Source of the DNA: Edaphochlamys debaryana
Taxonomy: Eukaryota > Chlorophyta > Chlorophyceae > Chlamydomonadales
NCBI GenBank assembly: GCA_016858145.1
Contig: JAEHOE010000029.1
Span: forward strand, 310,001-374,000
Reading direction: 5' to 3'
DNA length: 64,000 nucleotides
The position numbers and the translations under genes were made by a program. This document shows positions 1 through 12,100 of this stretch, in pieces (the stretch's first letter is position 1; each line of letters opens with the position of its first letter). The notes under the pieces were generated by a model that saw nothing but the letters and a program-made list of their open reading frames with translations, was not told the origin of the DNA and searched no databases.

Positions 1-3000
1 GCATAGCGTTCAGGTGGGCGGTGAGGGCGCACACCGTGGCAGTGAGGTGATGCAGCAGCGCCGTTCCAGGCGGCCCGTGGGGCGTCTCCACCACGAACGA
101 CTCAAGCGACGTGATGCCTGGCCCATGGTACATGGTCGTGCAGGTCTGCAGGGGCGGCGGCCGTCTCCGCTCCGAGCGGTCCTCCTCCAGCGCGTCACTG
201 GCGAACCTCACAGCCGACTCGAAGGCCTCAAACAGAGGCCTCGGTGCGGTGCCAAGAGCCGCTGGGTCTCCCCCAGTGGGGTCTGCGGCGGTCCACCAGG
301 TCCCCGGAAGGGCGAGCTCCGAGCCGGAGCGCGGCTCGAGGCCCTCGGCCACAGGTCCCGCACCACTGCCACTGCCCTCGCCCTCGTCCAGCAGGAGTGC
401 CTCGCGGACCGAGGGCGCAAAGGAGCGGCGGCTGCGGCCTCGGGCGCCCACGGGCGGTCCCGTGGTGAACTCCAGGTCCTCGGGCGCGGGCGGTGCGCGC
501 TCGGGCAGCATGGACGTGTTCCACGCCAGCAGTTTGTTGCTCTTCGCGGAGTGTATGTCCGGGCCGCCGCTTTGCACAGCGTCCCCGCCAGGGCCGGGAC
601 GGCCCATGAGCTGCGACTTGGGGGGCGGCGGTGGCGGGTAGGCTGAGCCCCCGCCGAGGTCCACGTTTGCTCCCACACGGATTGAGCCCCAGGCCTTGTT
701 CAGCATGGGTGGCTGCTGCCGTGCAGTATCCTTGGCTCCAGCCGCTGCTCCAAATCTGGATCCGGAACCGCCACCAGGCCCAGAGCCCTGGGCCCCGTCG
801 CTGGTGGGCAGCTCGGGGAGGTCGAGCGCTGGCTCGGGCTCGGGCGCCTGCATCGCCTCATCGCCCATGTACCGGCTCTTGCGCCGGTTGTGCAGCGGTG
901 CCAGGCCCACAACCGCGTGGATGCTGGCGCCTGAATCAACGTCGTCCCGGCCGGGGCCTGGGTAGTCTGGGCCAGACAGCACGGTGGCTGCCACAATGGC
1001 TCGCTGCTTGGCGGCCGCAGCCTCGGCCGCTGCCGCCTGCTCGGCCTCGTGGCTCAGCTGCTCTTGGGTGGGCGTGCGGTGATGGACGTGCTGCAGCTCG
1101 GGGACTTCCTCGACGGACCGGGACTTGAGGACACCCTCAGGCGCCTCGGCCGCCATGGTTTTACGAGTCGTTGGTGGAAGGGGCGGGCGCCCCGGTGACA
1201 TGGGCCGAAGGGCTGACAGGGTGGGCAGCGCAAGGTGTTGAGGGGTGGGTGAGGATGTGCCGTGCTTGGGTGTCAGCGGCAGAGGCGGCTTGGAGGGAGA
1301 CATGTGGGGCTGGGGGAAGCGCGGTGACTGCTGGGTACCTAGGAGCGGCAGCGGAGGTCCCGGCGGTGAGGAGGGCAGCAGCAGCATTCCAGGCTCCTGA
1401 CCGCTGGCAGTGTTGCCAATGGAGCCCTCGCCACTACGGCTGAGCCGAGTGCTGGGGTACGGCTGGTTGCTGTCACTGGTGCGACTCTGTCGGCGGCCAA
1501 CCCTCAGCACGTCTGCCTCGCCAGTGGGACTTGTGTGCGACCAGGGTTGTGCCGGCTGGGCCAGATCCTCTGTCTCGACAGAGCGGCTGTTGCGGCCCGT
1601 CTGTAGAAGCAGAGACCTGGGCTGCTCCGGTCCTGCGCCCGAGGACGTGGCCAGGCGGGAGGGCGTCCGGATAGGGCTGAACTGGTTCAGCGCAGCCGCA
1701 CCCGACTGCGAGGGAGACTTGGCGGGTGACAGCGGACGCGGCCCCAAGGAAGGCACTGGCGGTGGCAGCGCAGGCGGAGGGCTGAGGTCCTTGAGGTGCT
1801 CAAGGTTGCCAGCAGAAACCGGCCGGCTCTGCGAAGCTGGCTGCAGGACTTCCATGGGCACCACCTTGGACCTTGAGGGAGACCCTGGGGGCGGCCCACC
1901 CGACTCCGAGCGGCCCTTGAGGGCCCGCTGCGAGCCCTCTGCCGCCAAACTGCCCTGAGCAGTGCTCTTGGCACTGGGACCGCCGATGGAGCGGCGCGTG
2001 CCCCACTGGTCCGCCAGCTGCGGCCGCTCATACTCCAGGAAGCCTGAGTGCGACGACCGCATTGCAGCGGGCGTTGCGGCGTCTTGGAGGCTCTCGTCCC
2101 GCGTCATTGTGCGACCAGATGACCTCAGCCCCTCGCCAGTGAACGTAGCGGGCTTGCGGCTGGAGCGCGCAAAGTCGATGTCATCCAGGGAAGAGCCCGC
2201 AACCGCGGTGCGCCCAAAGCGGGCGACCAGGTTTTGCATCACAGCCTCAGCCAGCACTTCCGGGTCTGGGGGCTCCTGCTGTCGCTCCTGCTGTGTTAAC
2301 GCGATTGACGAACTCGCAGCCCGCGACTGCTTGCCCAGGATTTGGCCCAGCAGACCCGTGTCAGCGCTCGCTCGCCGCTTCATCGACCGTGGAGGGTCGC
2401 CGCTGCCGGTGCGGTCGCCGCTGCTTGCACGGACGCTTGCATCGGGGCCAGCGGCGGCGGGGCCAAGCCATGGCCGAGGTCCGCTGTTGCCTACCGTTGA
2501 GCCGCTGCCTCCCGCTGCCTTTGCGGCGGCGGCTGCTGGCGGCTCCCCCTTGGCGCTTGTTGGCGGTGAGCCGGCCTCGGAGCCCAAGTGGGGCATCTGA
2601 GACCCTGAGGAACGCGGACTATCCACCAGGCGAGGCGCGAGGCTGCGCGTCCGGGACATTGACAGGGGGGCACCATCAGCCGCCACGGAGGCCTTCGAGT
2701 CCTTGACCGCCGGCATTGGAACCAGCGCCGGCGTCACTGGCGTCGGGCCGAATGAGCCCTCGCCAGAATCGGAGTCGGAGCTCAGCGTGTGGCTGGAGAT
2801 CGGCTTGAGGTGAGCTCGCGACGCCGTGTGGAGCGCCTTGGAGATGGCGTCACCGTCCAAGGGCCGGGTGGTGGCGTCCACGAGCAGCACCTGGCGGTGG
2901 TGGATGGGTCGGCCCTGGTCGTCCACTGCAAACTGGCCTGAGCCCGCCGTCATGGCCCGCCCGATCATGGGCGAGTGTGAGAGCGCGGACGCCCCCATGG

Positions 3001-3133
3001 ACAGGTTCTTCCGGGACAGGCCCTTGCGGGTGATGGACTTGAGGCTGGTGCCGATGGTGGCCCGGGCGCTGGCCATGGAGCGCGTCCAGACGTCCCGGAT
3101 GCTCTTGGTGGCTGGCTGCGACGCTAGGAAGGC
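1..3133 (-). other. Cytoplasmic tail exon, at least 1,044 codons, open through the window edge
   Basis: The exon begins at 3133 (acceptor CTCCACCAG/GCCTTC, completing S6 as FILAFLAS) and stays open in a single frame to base 1. I checked stop codons in that frame by hand at many candidate sites and found none. The composition is Ser, Pro, Gly and Ala, with many Arg-x-x-Ser sites ([20 protein letters not shown]), low hydrophobicity and no recognised domain. It is probably intrinsically disordered and phosphorylated. Near the left edge it becomes more ordered ([16 protein letters not shown], then [14 protein letters not shown]). The end of the gene lies outside the window. Confidence 0.8.
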
Positions 3134-6100
3134 CTGGTGGAGGGGAGCAGAGTGGGGTGATGCGATCAGTGTGAGCCAGAGTGGATGGAGTCCTGAAACA
3201 GGAAGGGCTGCTTATGTGGGGCCACCGCCGCACCTGGAGCCAGCCGAGCATCGCCTTGTTCCTGGGCGCCTTGTGCCTCAGGTGCTGCCACTGCCAGTGC
3301 AGCAGGTGGATCACATCCTGACGGGCCAGAGGCGGCACATGATGACATGAGTACGACTGGTTCCACAGCGGATGGGCAACTCAAGGGCTACCTTGCCAGT
3401 GGTGCTTGCTTACCCTGGGTACTCCCGGTGTGCCGGCTGCCGCCCACTTGAGAGGGCTGAAGGGCCAGGCCAGCATGGCCATGACGAAGTTACTCTGCGC
3501 TCGACAGGGGCCGCGGAGAGATCGGTAAAGGACAATGGACCTTGCTAGTCTTGTAACCAGCGCAAGCCGCGCCGAATGCCGTGCTTCTCCTCACTCGTTC
3601 CCTGCCCAGTCACAACACGGGTTGCTTGCCCTCTTGCTTACCAGGATGAACACGAAGAAGAGCGGCCCCACCAGGTACAGCAGCCCCGCCAGCAGCTGCT
3701 CGGGGAAAGTGCGCTGGACCTCCTGGCCCAGAAGGTTCTGTGCAATGCACAATACACCATATAGGAGACCGTTAGACCAGGCCATTCATTCAGGTTCAGG
3801 TATACATGGCTGCTCCAACAGCGTTTGAAGCGACCCCACGTGTCATTTCAGTTCGATTTGGTGCCAAACAAGACACTTGGCTGCGGCTCACCTTAAAGAC
3901 CTTTCCGTCGTCCCTGAGCAGCACGTACTCGAACATGAGCCCCACCGCCCGCGCCATGCTGCTGAGCTTGGAGGTGTCGGTGCCGAACGCCAGGCAGGCG
4001 GCGGCCCCAAACATAATGATGGCACACACCACCACCACCGCGAAGTGAAGCCTAGGGAAGGCAGGAGGCAGGGAGGGAGGGCGGGAACACATTCAGCCTG
4101 GGATTATGCATGTTTGCGTGGCGCAGCAGCACACGTCCTGACACGGAACGCCTGCAGCTGCCATGCCGCTACTCACAGGTCCGGTAGGGCCAGCGCCAGG
4201 GTGCCTGAGATGATGGAGAGGCGGGGCTGGAAGGAGATGTAGTGCAGCCAGCCGATGATGACCATGGCCAGGACCAGGCTCTGATGAGGGCGGGGCGGGG
4301 GCCAGGAGGAGGTGAGCGAGGCAACAATGAGGCTTTGTGCCCTTGTCAAAGCCAGTCACGTTACAAGCGCATCTTGCGCCCGAGTCAGCAGGAGGACCCA
4401 CCTGAAGGAATGCGTACAGCACGAGCGTTTCGTACATCTGCGGGTGGGGAGGAAGAAGAATTGCTGAGACTCCAAGGCATGCATCCGCAGGGCGGGGAGA
4501 CCTCAGCTTGAGATGGCCCACCCTGGCCCCGACTCGACTCACGTCGTTCACTCTGGCGAACATGTCCGCCGCACTGCCCAGCGGCCCGGCGTCCTCCGGC
4601 AGAGCCCAGCGCCCCGCGTCCCCCACCGCCGGGAGGCTGGTGCTGGCCGTTCCGTTCACCGCTGCGGCCGCCGAGGCCTGCGCCACCGCTGCCGCCTCGT
4701 CCCGCCTCAGCAGGAAGTACCGCGCTCGGCCGTACGTGTCCGAGTCATAGACGTCGAAGCGGGACGTGAAGTCGTCCCGCACCGAGAGGCGCACCGTGTA
4801 CGTGTAGAAGATGGCGATGGACGCGGCCATGAGCGCGCACACAGCCAGCTCGTACACCACCCAGTGGAGGCTCATGCGGGGCTTGTACTTGAGGAGAGAC
4901 TTGCCCCGGGCGCCGTTGCCTGGTGGGAATGGACGTAGTTTTGGGTTTCAGTATAGACATATACACCCCTTGGCGTCGATGTCGTCCCTCCATCCCTCGA
5001 GCATCATATCAGCTACTCACTCTTATGCTTCTTGGTCGGCTCGAGGGGATCATCGTCGTCGTCATCCTCCTCATCCTCCTCATCGCTGACCTCCCCGGGC
5101 TTGTGCCGGGCACTGCTCGCGCCCCCGGCCTTGCCGGCCTCTGCTGCGTGGTAGCGCCCGGCCCGCTTCAGGTGCAGCGCCCTCAGCCGCCGCTGGTACT
5201 CCACCTGTTGGGTTCCGGGGCCGCCGGGGGTCCCGTTGATCGCGTGGGTAAGCATGAAACTCGACGCGTGGGCAGCACAGCATATGGAGTGATGCGCAAA
5301 GCTGGTTTCCGTACTGTCGTGTTACCTGTCTGTAGATGTCGTACGCCGTCATTGCGAAGTAGCCCACGACCAGCAACACGAGGAAGAAGTCGGGCAGGAA
5401 GTGCTGGACCTGGGGGGCCGGGCGGGTTGCGGGGGTTTCAAAGGGTCATGCGTGCCGCGTGCCCCCAGAGAGCGGATACCAAAGTCCCAAACCCTACCGC
5501 CGCAGCCGCATCGCATGCTAGCGCACTCGCCCACCTGCAGGCTGGTCACCGAGTCTCCGTAGCTGATGGCTGGCAGACCCAGCAGCCGGGCCCTGCCGTC
5601 GATCAGGCCGCTGTCGGACCAGGTAAGGTCCAGGCGCCAGTAGCCAAACACCTGGGCGTCGGGGTTGTACGTCACCAGCTGCGCGCGGAGGGACCTGCGG
5701 AGGCGCGGGAAGAGGACGGGCGAGGTCCCGAGGGTGAGTACGTGGTCAACCTGAGGCCTGAGCAACCCAGGAGCTCGGAGGGACGCGGTCCCCTTGAGGC
5801 CGGTAGACCCGCGAACCAAACCCACTTTGTGAGCGTTGCCGACAGGTAGCCTCCGTCCCGCACGAACTCCACCGCCTGTGCGGCCCGCTTGGCGGAGAGG
5901 CGTGTGTCCATCAGGAGGGGGTAGCCGGGCGAGAAGCGGTCCAGGGGCTCGTGGTAAAAACCGTACGGCAGGCTGCCGGGGTTGCGCTCGGGAGAGCCCT
6001 GAGGAGGGGGCATGGAAGGCATGCGCAGCATCAGAACGTTGCTATGAACGAAGGCAGACGCAAGGTAGGTGCAACTCCTCAAGGCCACGCGCCGCGTGGC

Positions 6101-9100
6101 TCTGTCGTACCGAGCGCACCGCACGTGCCTGCCGTACCTCCAGTGCACCCACGCACCTTAGTCATGTTGTAAAAGTCCTCCGGCTGTGCAGCTGCGTCGT
6201 ACAACGAGCTGAGGCGGTTGAAGACGGGGTCGTTGCCCACCCCGCCTAAGTCTCCACTGGCCTGGGTCCGGTTGTCGTTCAGGGTGCTGCTGTCGCACCC
6301 GATCACCAAGCCCCCAAAGCTCGTGGTACGGCAGATCTTGCCGTCAATGCCCGTGGTGGCCAAGATCTCCTCGTTTGTACGCCGGACCTGTGTACGGTGG
6401 GTGCACGGCACATGCAGGGTCTTAAACAGGGATCGGTGTGGGGAGGGGCAGCCCTTGAACTCCTGTGGCGCCATCTGCACGCCGCCTCCCGCAGAACCCT
6501 CCCTCCCCACGCACCTGGTGCAGCAGGAGCCCCGCGAGGATCTTGTTGTTCAGGCCCGCGGTGCGCAGGCGGTCCGAGTTGCGCACATCCCACAGGCTGT
6601 AGTCATAGTCAGCATCGAGCGGCAGCGTGTAGCCCTCGAAGCTGGTGAAGAGCCCGCCGTCCCCGCCTTCTGCAAGCGAGCGGCGATGGCTGTGATCTGC
6701 TGTGCCCTCCGCCTCAGCGCCTTCCGGCGACACCGAAGAGGGCGTTGGGCTGAAGCGCCGGTTGCTCTGCAGGGGCTGGTAGTCATCGCTGGCCTGATCC
6801 GCAGCATCCATGGTGTGGAGAGCAGAGGGCCGCGGCAGCCAAGAGCTGAGGCCGAGCGCCGAGGAGGCTAGGCTCGCGGCCAGGCCCCGCAAGCGCGAGG
6901 GCACCCGGAGCTGGAGCCAGGTCGGGAGCAGCCGAGACGCCACCGGCTGCTGTGTCTGCCCTGCCACGAGAGGCTGTGCCCGCAGGGCTTGCAGCGCAGC
7001 AGCGGGGCCTGACAGCATCACCCGGCGGTGGCTGTGGCGGCGCGACGCAGACGACGCTGAGGCCGAGGAGTTGTAAAAGGAAGCGCTGCCGGCTGACCGC
7101 CAGCTGGTGCGGAAGGAGAAGGAGAAAGAGGCGCCACGGGCGTAGATGCACTCGCCGTACGCATCGAGCTCCGCCTGTGGAAGGATGGAGTCAAGGGGAG
7201 GGCCGCGCAAGGGCAGGGTAAGGCCTTAAAACCCCTGACGATGTCTGTCTCTCTGGGTAAGAAGGCTGAGACCCCGCCCGCTGCCCTCACCTGAGTGGAG
7301 TTGTAGGCCTGCCCCAGGCCGTCGAGGATGGTGGCGGCGGTGACGATGGTCCGCGTCGTGATGGCCTCAGCCTCGGACAGAGCGGACTGCGAGGCCCCAA
7401 GCAAACACGCGCACAGTCAGAGCGTGCCTCGTGCCAAACAGTGCTCGGGCGGAAGCGGAGGTCCCTGGCCCGCCCGCCCCCACCTGCACCAGCGCCAGCG
7501 TTGCGGCCAGTGCGTCTGCGTTGGCGCTCTGCTGAGCCAGGGTCAGGTCCAGCAGGGACACGGCCTGGGGTGGGAGGAAGCGGGAAATGGGGGCAGGGGG
7601 GCAGCGGAGGCAGGGGGGGTCACGATGGCCCATCGGGGCTTCCATGCTGCAGAAGTTCTGCTCGCTGGGGCCACTGCAGGGCCATAGGTACGGCGTTTGT
7701 GCTTGCCTGCTGGGCCTTGCCCGTCAGCTCCTCAAACGCGGCTGAGGCGTTGGACACGAGTGCCGCGTAGGCCTCCTTGTAGGCCTCGTCACGAGCCGTG
7801 AACTTGTCGTCCAGAGCCCCCAGCAGCGCCGTCATGGACGCCTGCTGGTCAGACATGTCCCGGGACAGGCGTTCCAGGTCCGACACGGCGCCCGCCAACA
7901 CGCCCAGGGCCAGACTGGCGGAGTCCACGGTGGGAGTGGCGCAGGCGCTGGTGACAGAGCCCAGCGAGGCCACTCCGGCTGCGGAGAGGGCCAGGTCGCT
8001 CGGGGCCGTGATGTTGCTGCCGTCACAGCTGCTCGCAGCCAGCAGGCGGCGAGCGGAGCGGATGGCAGCGGAGGCGAAAGAGGCGCCTCCGGGTTCTGAG
8101 GAGAGCGCTTGAGAGCTCGGGCCAGCCGAGCGCATCAGCTGCAGAGCGAGGTCCAGCTGAGAGCCCAGGTCCTGAAGGGATCCCAGCACCGGGCTCCGGG
8201 CCGCGAGGCCCGGACTGTCGCCACTGTTCCTGCCCTGGTAATGGCCGACAGCGCCGTTGCCATCACTGACTGCCTCCAGAGTAAAGCGTCGCCGGGCCGT
8301 TGCTGGGCGCAGAGGCTCCCGGCCGACCGGCAGGGGTTGCAGCAGCGTGCTGTGCATGGAATGGAGCAGCACTGCTGCCGGGCCCTGGGCAGCCGCCTCG
8401 GCCCCGGCCTCCTCTTCTTCGCGAGGAGCCTGCGGAGCCCCTTGTGCCGGGCGCTGCTCCTCCTCCTCAGCCTCCTCAACGTCAGTCACAAAGGCATCCT
8501 CCTCGTCCCCCACCGGCAGCAGGACACGCCGCCGAGGTTCCGCCCCTGCCCCAGCTGTAACGTCCCCGTCTGTCGCAGACAGCAGCCTCCGGCGGAATTC
8601 GTCCAGGCCTCCGGCTGTCACGAGGCCGAAGGTGCCAGACAGGTCCATAGCAGGTGCCACGCCTGACGTCACGTTGACAGTCAGCTGCGGGGGCGAGGCA
8701 TCCAAGCATGGCTGAGTCAGGACCAACCAGTTCATTCAAGGCGGGGGTTAACGCGTGTCTAGCTAGGAATGGACAGGCCCCAGAGACGCCGGGTTCAACC
8801 AGGCCGCAGAGGTGCTCACCGAGACGACGTAATAGGTCCACGACGTCTGCACGTCAGCGCTCCCCGCTGTGGCATTGACCTCCACAACCTGGGGCGGGCT
8901 CAAGAAGCTGAGCGCCCGCACGCTGTCGGAGGTGAACCCAAACACCTGCGCCGGCGGTGGCGGGGGGAAGCGAGCGACCGGCATGGTGTCAGGGCATGCG
9001 GAGAGCCGGCGTATGGGCTGTGGGGCAGCAATCAGTCTAGGCGGGGCTTGCACCCCACCTGGAGGACGGGCGTGAGCAGGGCGTAGCGCGCGTTGGCGCT

Positions 9101-12100
9101 GTTGGTCAGGTTGGCTGCGTAGGCGTCCGCCAGGGCTCGGCTGATGGAGCCCTCCGCAGTGCGGTTGGGGAAGAGCCGCATCTCAATTGTCGTGTACGTG
9201 ATCTGCGGGCATGTCCGGGGGGCCACACGGCGGCAGCACCGACGGATGAGGACCCGCTCTGATTCTTTAGGAGCTATACCCGCAGTGCGCAGGACAAGCG
9301 GCGGGCTCCCCGCCAGCCGCCACCCACCAGCTCCACCACTGCCTCCAGCCTCCGTGTGACGACCGAGGCGCCGTCCGCCCCCGCCACCCCGTACGTCAGC
9401 AGGTAGCGCCCCGGGAGGCAGGCGCCCAGAGTGAGCGCCGCCACGCTGCAGCTGCCACAGGTCAGGCCCTCGGGGCAGAGGGGCGCCACGGCGGTGGTGA
9501 CGAAGGGAGTGACGTCGCCGTCCTGCGTGTCATTGGCGGTGACGGCGCAGCTGGCGGGGGCGGCCAGGCCGGCGGCAAAGCTGGCGCAGGGCGCGAGGCT
9601 GAGGGGCGCCGCCTGGCGGTAGACCAGGAAGAGGGACTGGTCAGACTCAGCCTGCGGGTCGTGGGAGCGGAGGCGAGCAGGGGCGATCGAAAGGTGTCAG
9701 CGCAGGCCACGCAGGCTGCATGCATGGGCGGCCTTGAGAAGCTGAGCAGCAGCTACATGCGGATGTCCCCGCGTGCAGCACCCACCCAACCCGCCCCCGC
9801 CCCCACCTCTGTCAGGTTGTCGAGGTGGGAGCCTGGCAGCAGGAACAGCCGAGGCGGCCGGGCGGAGCTCGCGGCTGCGGCGGTCTGGATGGCCGTGCGT
9901 TCGCTGCACTCCACGGGGCTGCACGAGTACCGCAGGCTCCCGTCCGATTGGGCGTCAGAGCAGAAGAACTCGTCCGACTCGCATGGCGTTGTAACCGTCA
10001 CCAACCGCTCGGCAGTTGCGTTGGCGCCCCGGCTGTCGTACACAACCATAACGAGCTTGAACGTCACATCTATGTCACCGGTCAGAGTGTCCACGCCACA
10101 CTCTGACGGCTGCTTGCGGTCCGCCCAGTGCGAGCGGCACTGGGTTGCCGCGCAGTCATCGGGGGGGCACAGCGCGATCTGCGGGCAGAGCGTGGCAGGA
10201 AGCAAGTGGAGAGGGCGTGGGGTACCGATATTAGGCATTGCTGCTGATCAGCACTTTCATGCTGCGTCTGCCCAGCCCTTTCCTGCCCAGGCGTGTGAGT
10301 CGCTCACCCGTGATGAGATGTCTCCGTCCTCCGGGTCAGTGGCATTCCCGAGTGGCTCGCAGGGCTGGGAGGTGGTGGGGCTCTGGCCCTGAGCGCACCG
10401 GAGGTAGGCAAAGCCGCGCTTGACAAGCACCTGCGCATCAGCAGGAGGGCATGGCGTGTGTGTGTGATGAGGGCACGCAAGCGAGGTTTGCAGTAGCCTG
10501 CGATGTGATCCCGGGTCCCGAACTGACCTCAGTTCCGGCAACACAGTTCCGAGCCACCAACTAGCACCCCTTGTCCACCCTCAACCTGCCTTCTGGCCAA
10601 TGGCAGATGTGTCCAGCGTCAGCGACGGAGCAGTGTTGTGGAGCGAGGTGTCCAGGTCGGCACTGGTCATGTCGCCGGGGCACACGCGGCCGACGGAGCA
10701 GCTGCCGTCGGCGCAGGCACGCTCTCCCACGCACCGGGCCTCGACCACAAGCGTCCTGAGGGGGACGCGTGACAGATAGTTCGGGCCGTAAGAATTAGCT
10801 GAGCGAGCTAGCAGTCCATTACGTAGAACCCACAAGGATGACGTGAGCGGGCTGTAACTTTGGCCCGGCGCGCACAACCCGTCGACGACAAAGGGCATGA
10901 GACGGATTCCCACCTGTTGACGAGTAGCTCTCCCACCGAGGGCCAGGACAGGCTGAAGGTGATGCTGTAGTTGCCCGGGCGGTCGGTGTCGATGCCGCAG
11001 TGCGCCAGGCCCGCGAGCGAGTAGGGCTGCGGGCTGGCCACTCGGGAGGCGCAGGCGCGGATCTGTAGGGGCGGAGGGTGGTTGCGTGCAGGGTTGGAGG
11101 GGCACGGGGAGGGAGAGGTATAGTCCTCAGGAGCGAGGCTGGTCCTGAGCACCAGGTCCGGTCCACGTCTGGGCGCCAGGGCATCCAGCATGATGCCACC
11201 TATTGGCGCTATGCTTGCCACGGACTCAAGCCTGAAATGGCAAAGCAGATCCCAGCACCCATGTACGGCACGCTGTGCCCCAGAACCACACTCCCAGTCG
11301 TCCCCTTCAGCACCCATCACTCACGTATCCGGCCAGGTCCCCGGCCCGCTGGAGGCTGCCCGTGGCCCCCGGCTCGCAGCCGGTGGTGACGCCCCCTCCG
11401 CAGGGCTGGTACGTGGTGCCTTGCGTAATGCGGATGACCGGGTCCGAGTTCAGCACGAAGCGAGGAATGAGCTGCGACAAGTCCGTTATGGTGGTGCTGG
11501 TCACGATGGCGCTTCCGCTGCTGCTCCCCGAGCTACCGCTGCTGCTCGTGGTCACGGTTGTCGTGTTGCCGCTGCTGACGCCAGAGGTAGAGCTCGTATC
11601 GTTCGTCGCCGTCGGAGCGTAGTTTGAAACGTCCGAGACTGATGACGATGCAATGGTGCTGGTCGCAACGCCGCAGATCTGAGCCGTGCTGCACGTGTAG
11701 GGCTCGCTGGAGTCATCGGGTGCGCAGGCGAACTCGGGCGGGCGGCACAGGACGTAAACGCGGCGGCGCACGACCGCTGCGGCGTTCTGGGCGTCGTCGT
11801 GTGCGGTGTACGAGATGAGGTACGGCAGGGAGGTGGTCAGGTCGTTGCCTGCGTACGGGGATCACAAGCGGGAGGGTCAGCACAAGGCCCAAAGCCGAAA
11901 AATAGGTGTGACTTCGAGAGATAACCCCACCGCAAGAGGACCCAATCGCTTCTACCCAAGCAGGCCCAAGCTGTGCCCCAGCAGCAGCTCACCGGTGGGG
12001 TAGGTGAGGTCGATGGAGTCCACCTGCTGGCCCCAGGGGCTCAGGATGCTGGCCTGAACCGGCACGGCCACAAAGATCGACGGCAGCCCTCCTCCCGCGG

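Noticed and set aside
14..2706. Plus-strand open frames of 130-210 codons
   Set aside because: They lie opposite the continuous minus-strand tail exon, whose frame joins the S6 helix with correct splice phase. The plus translations are Arg/Gly/Ala shadows.
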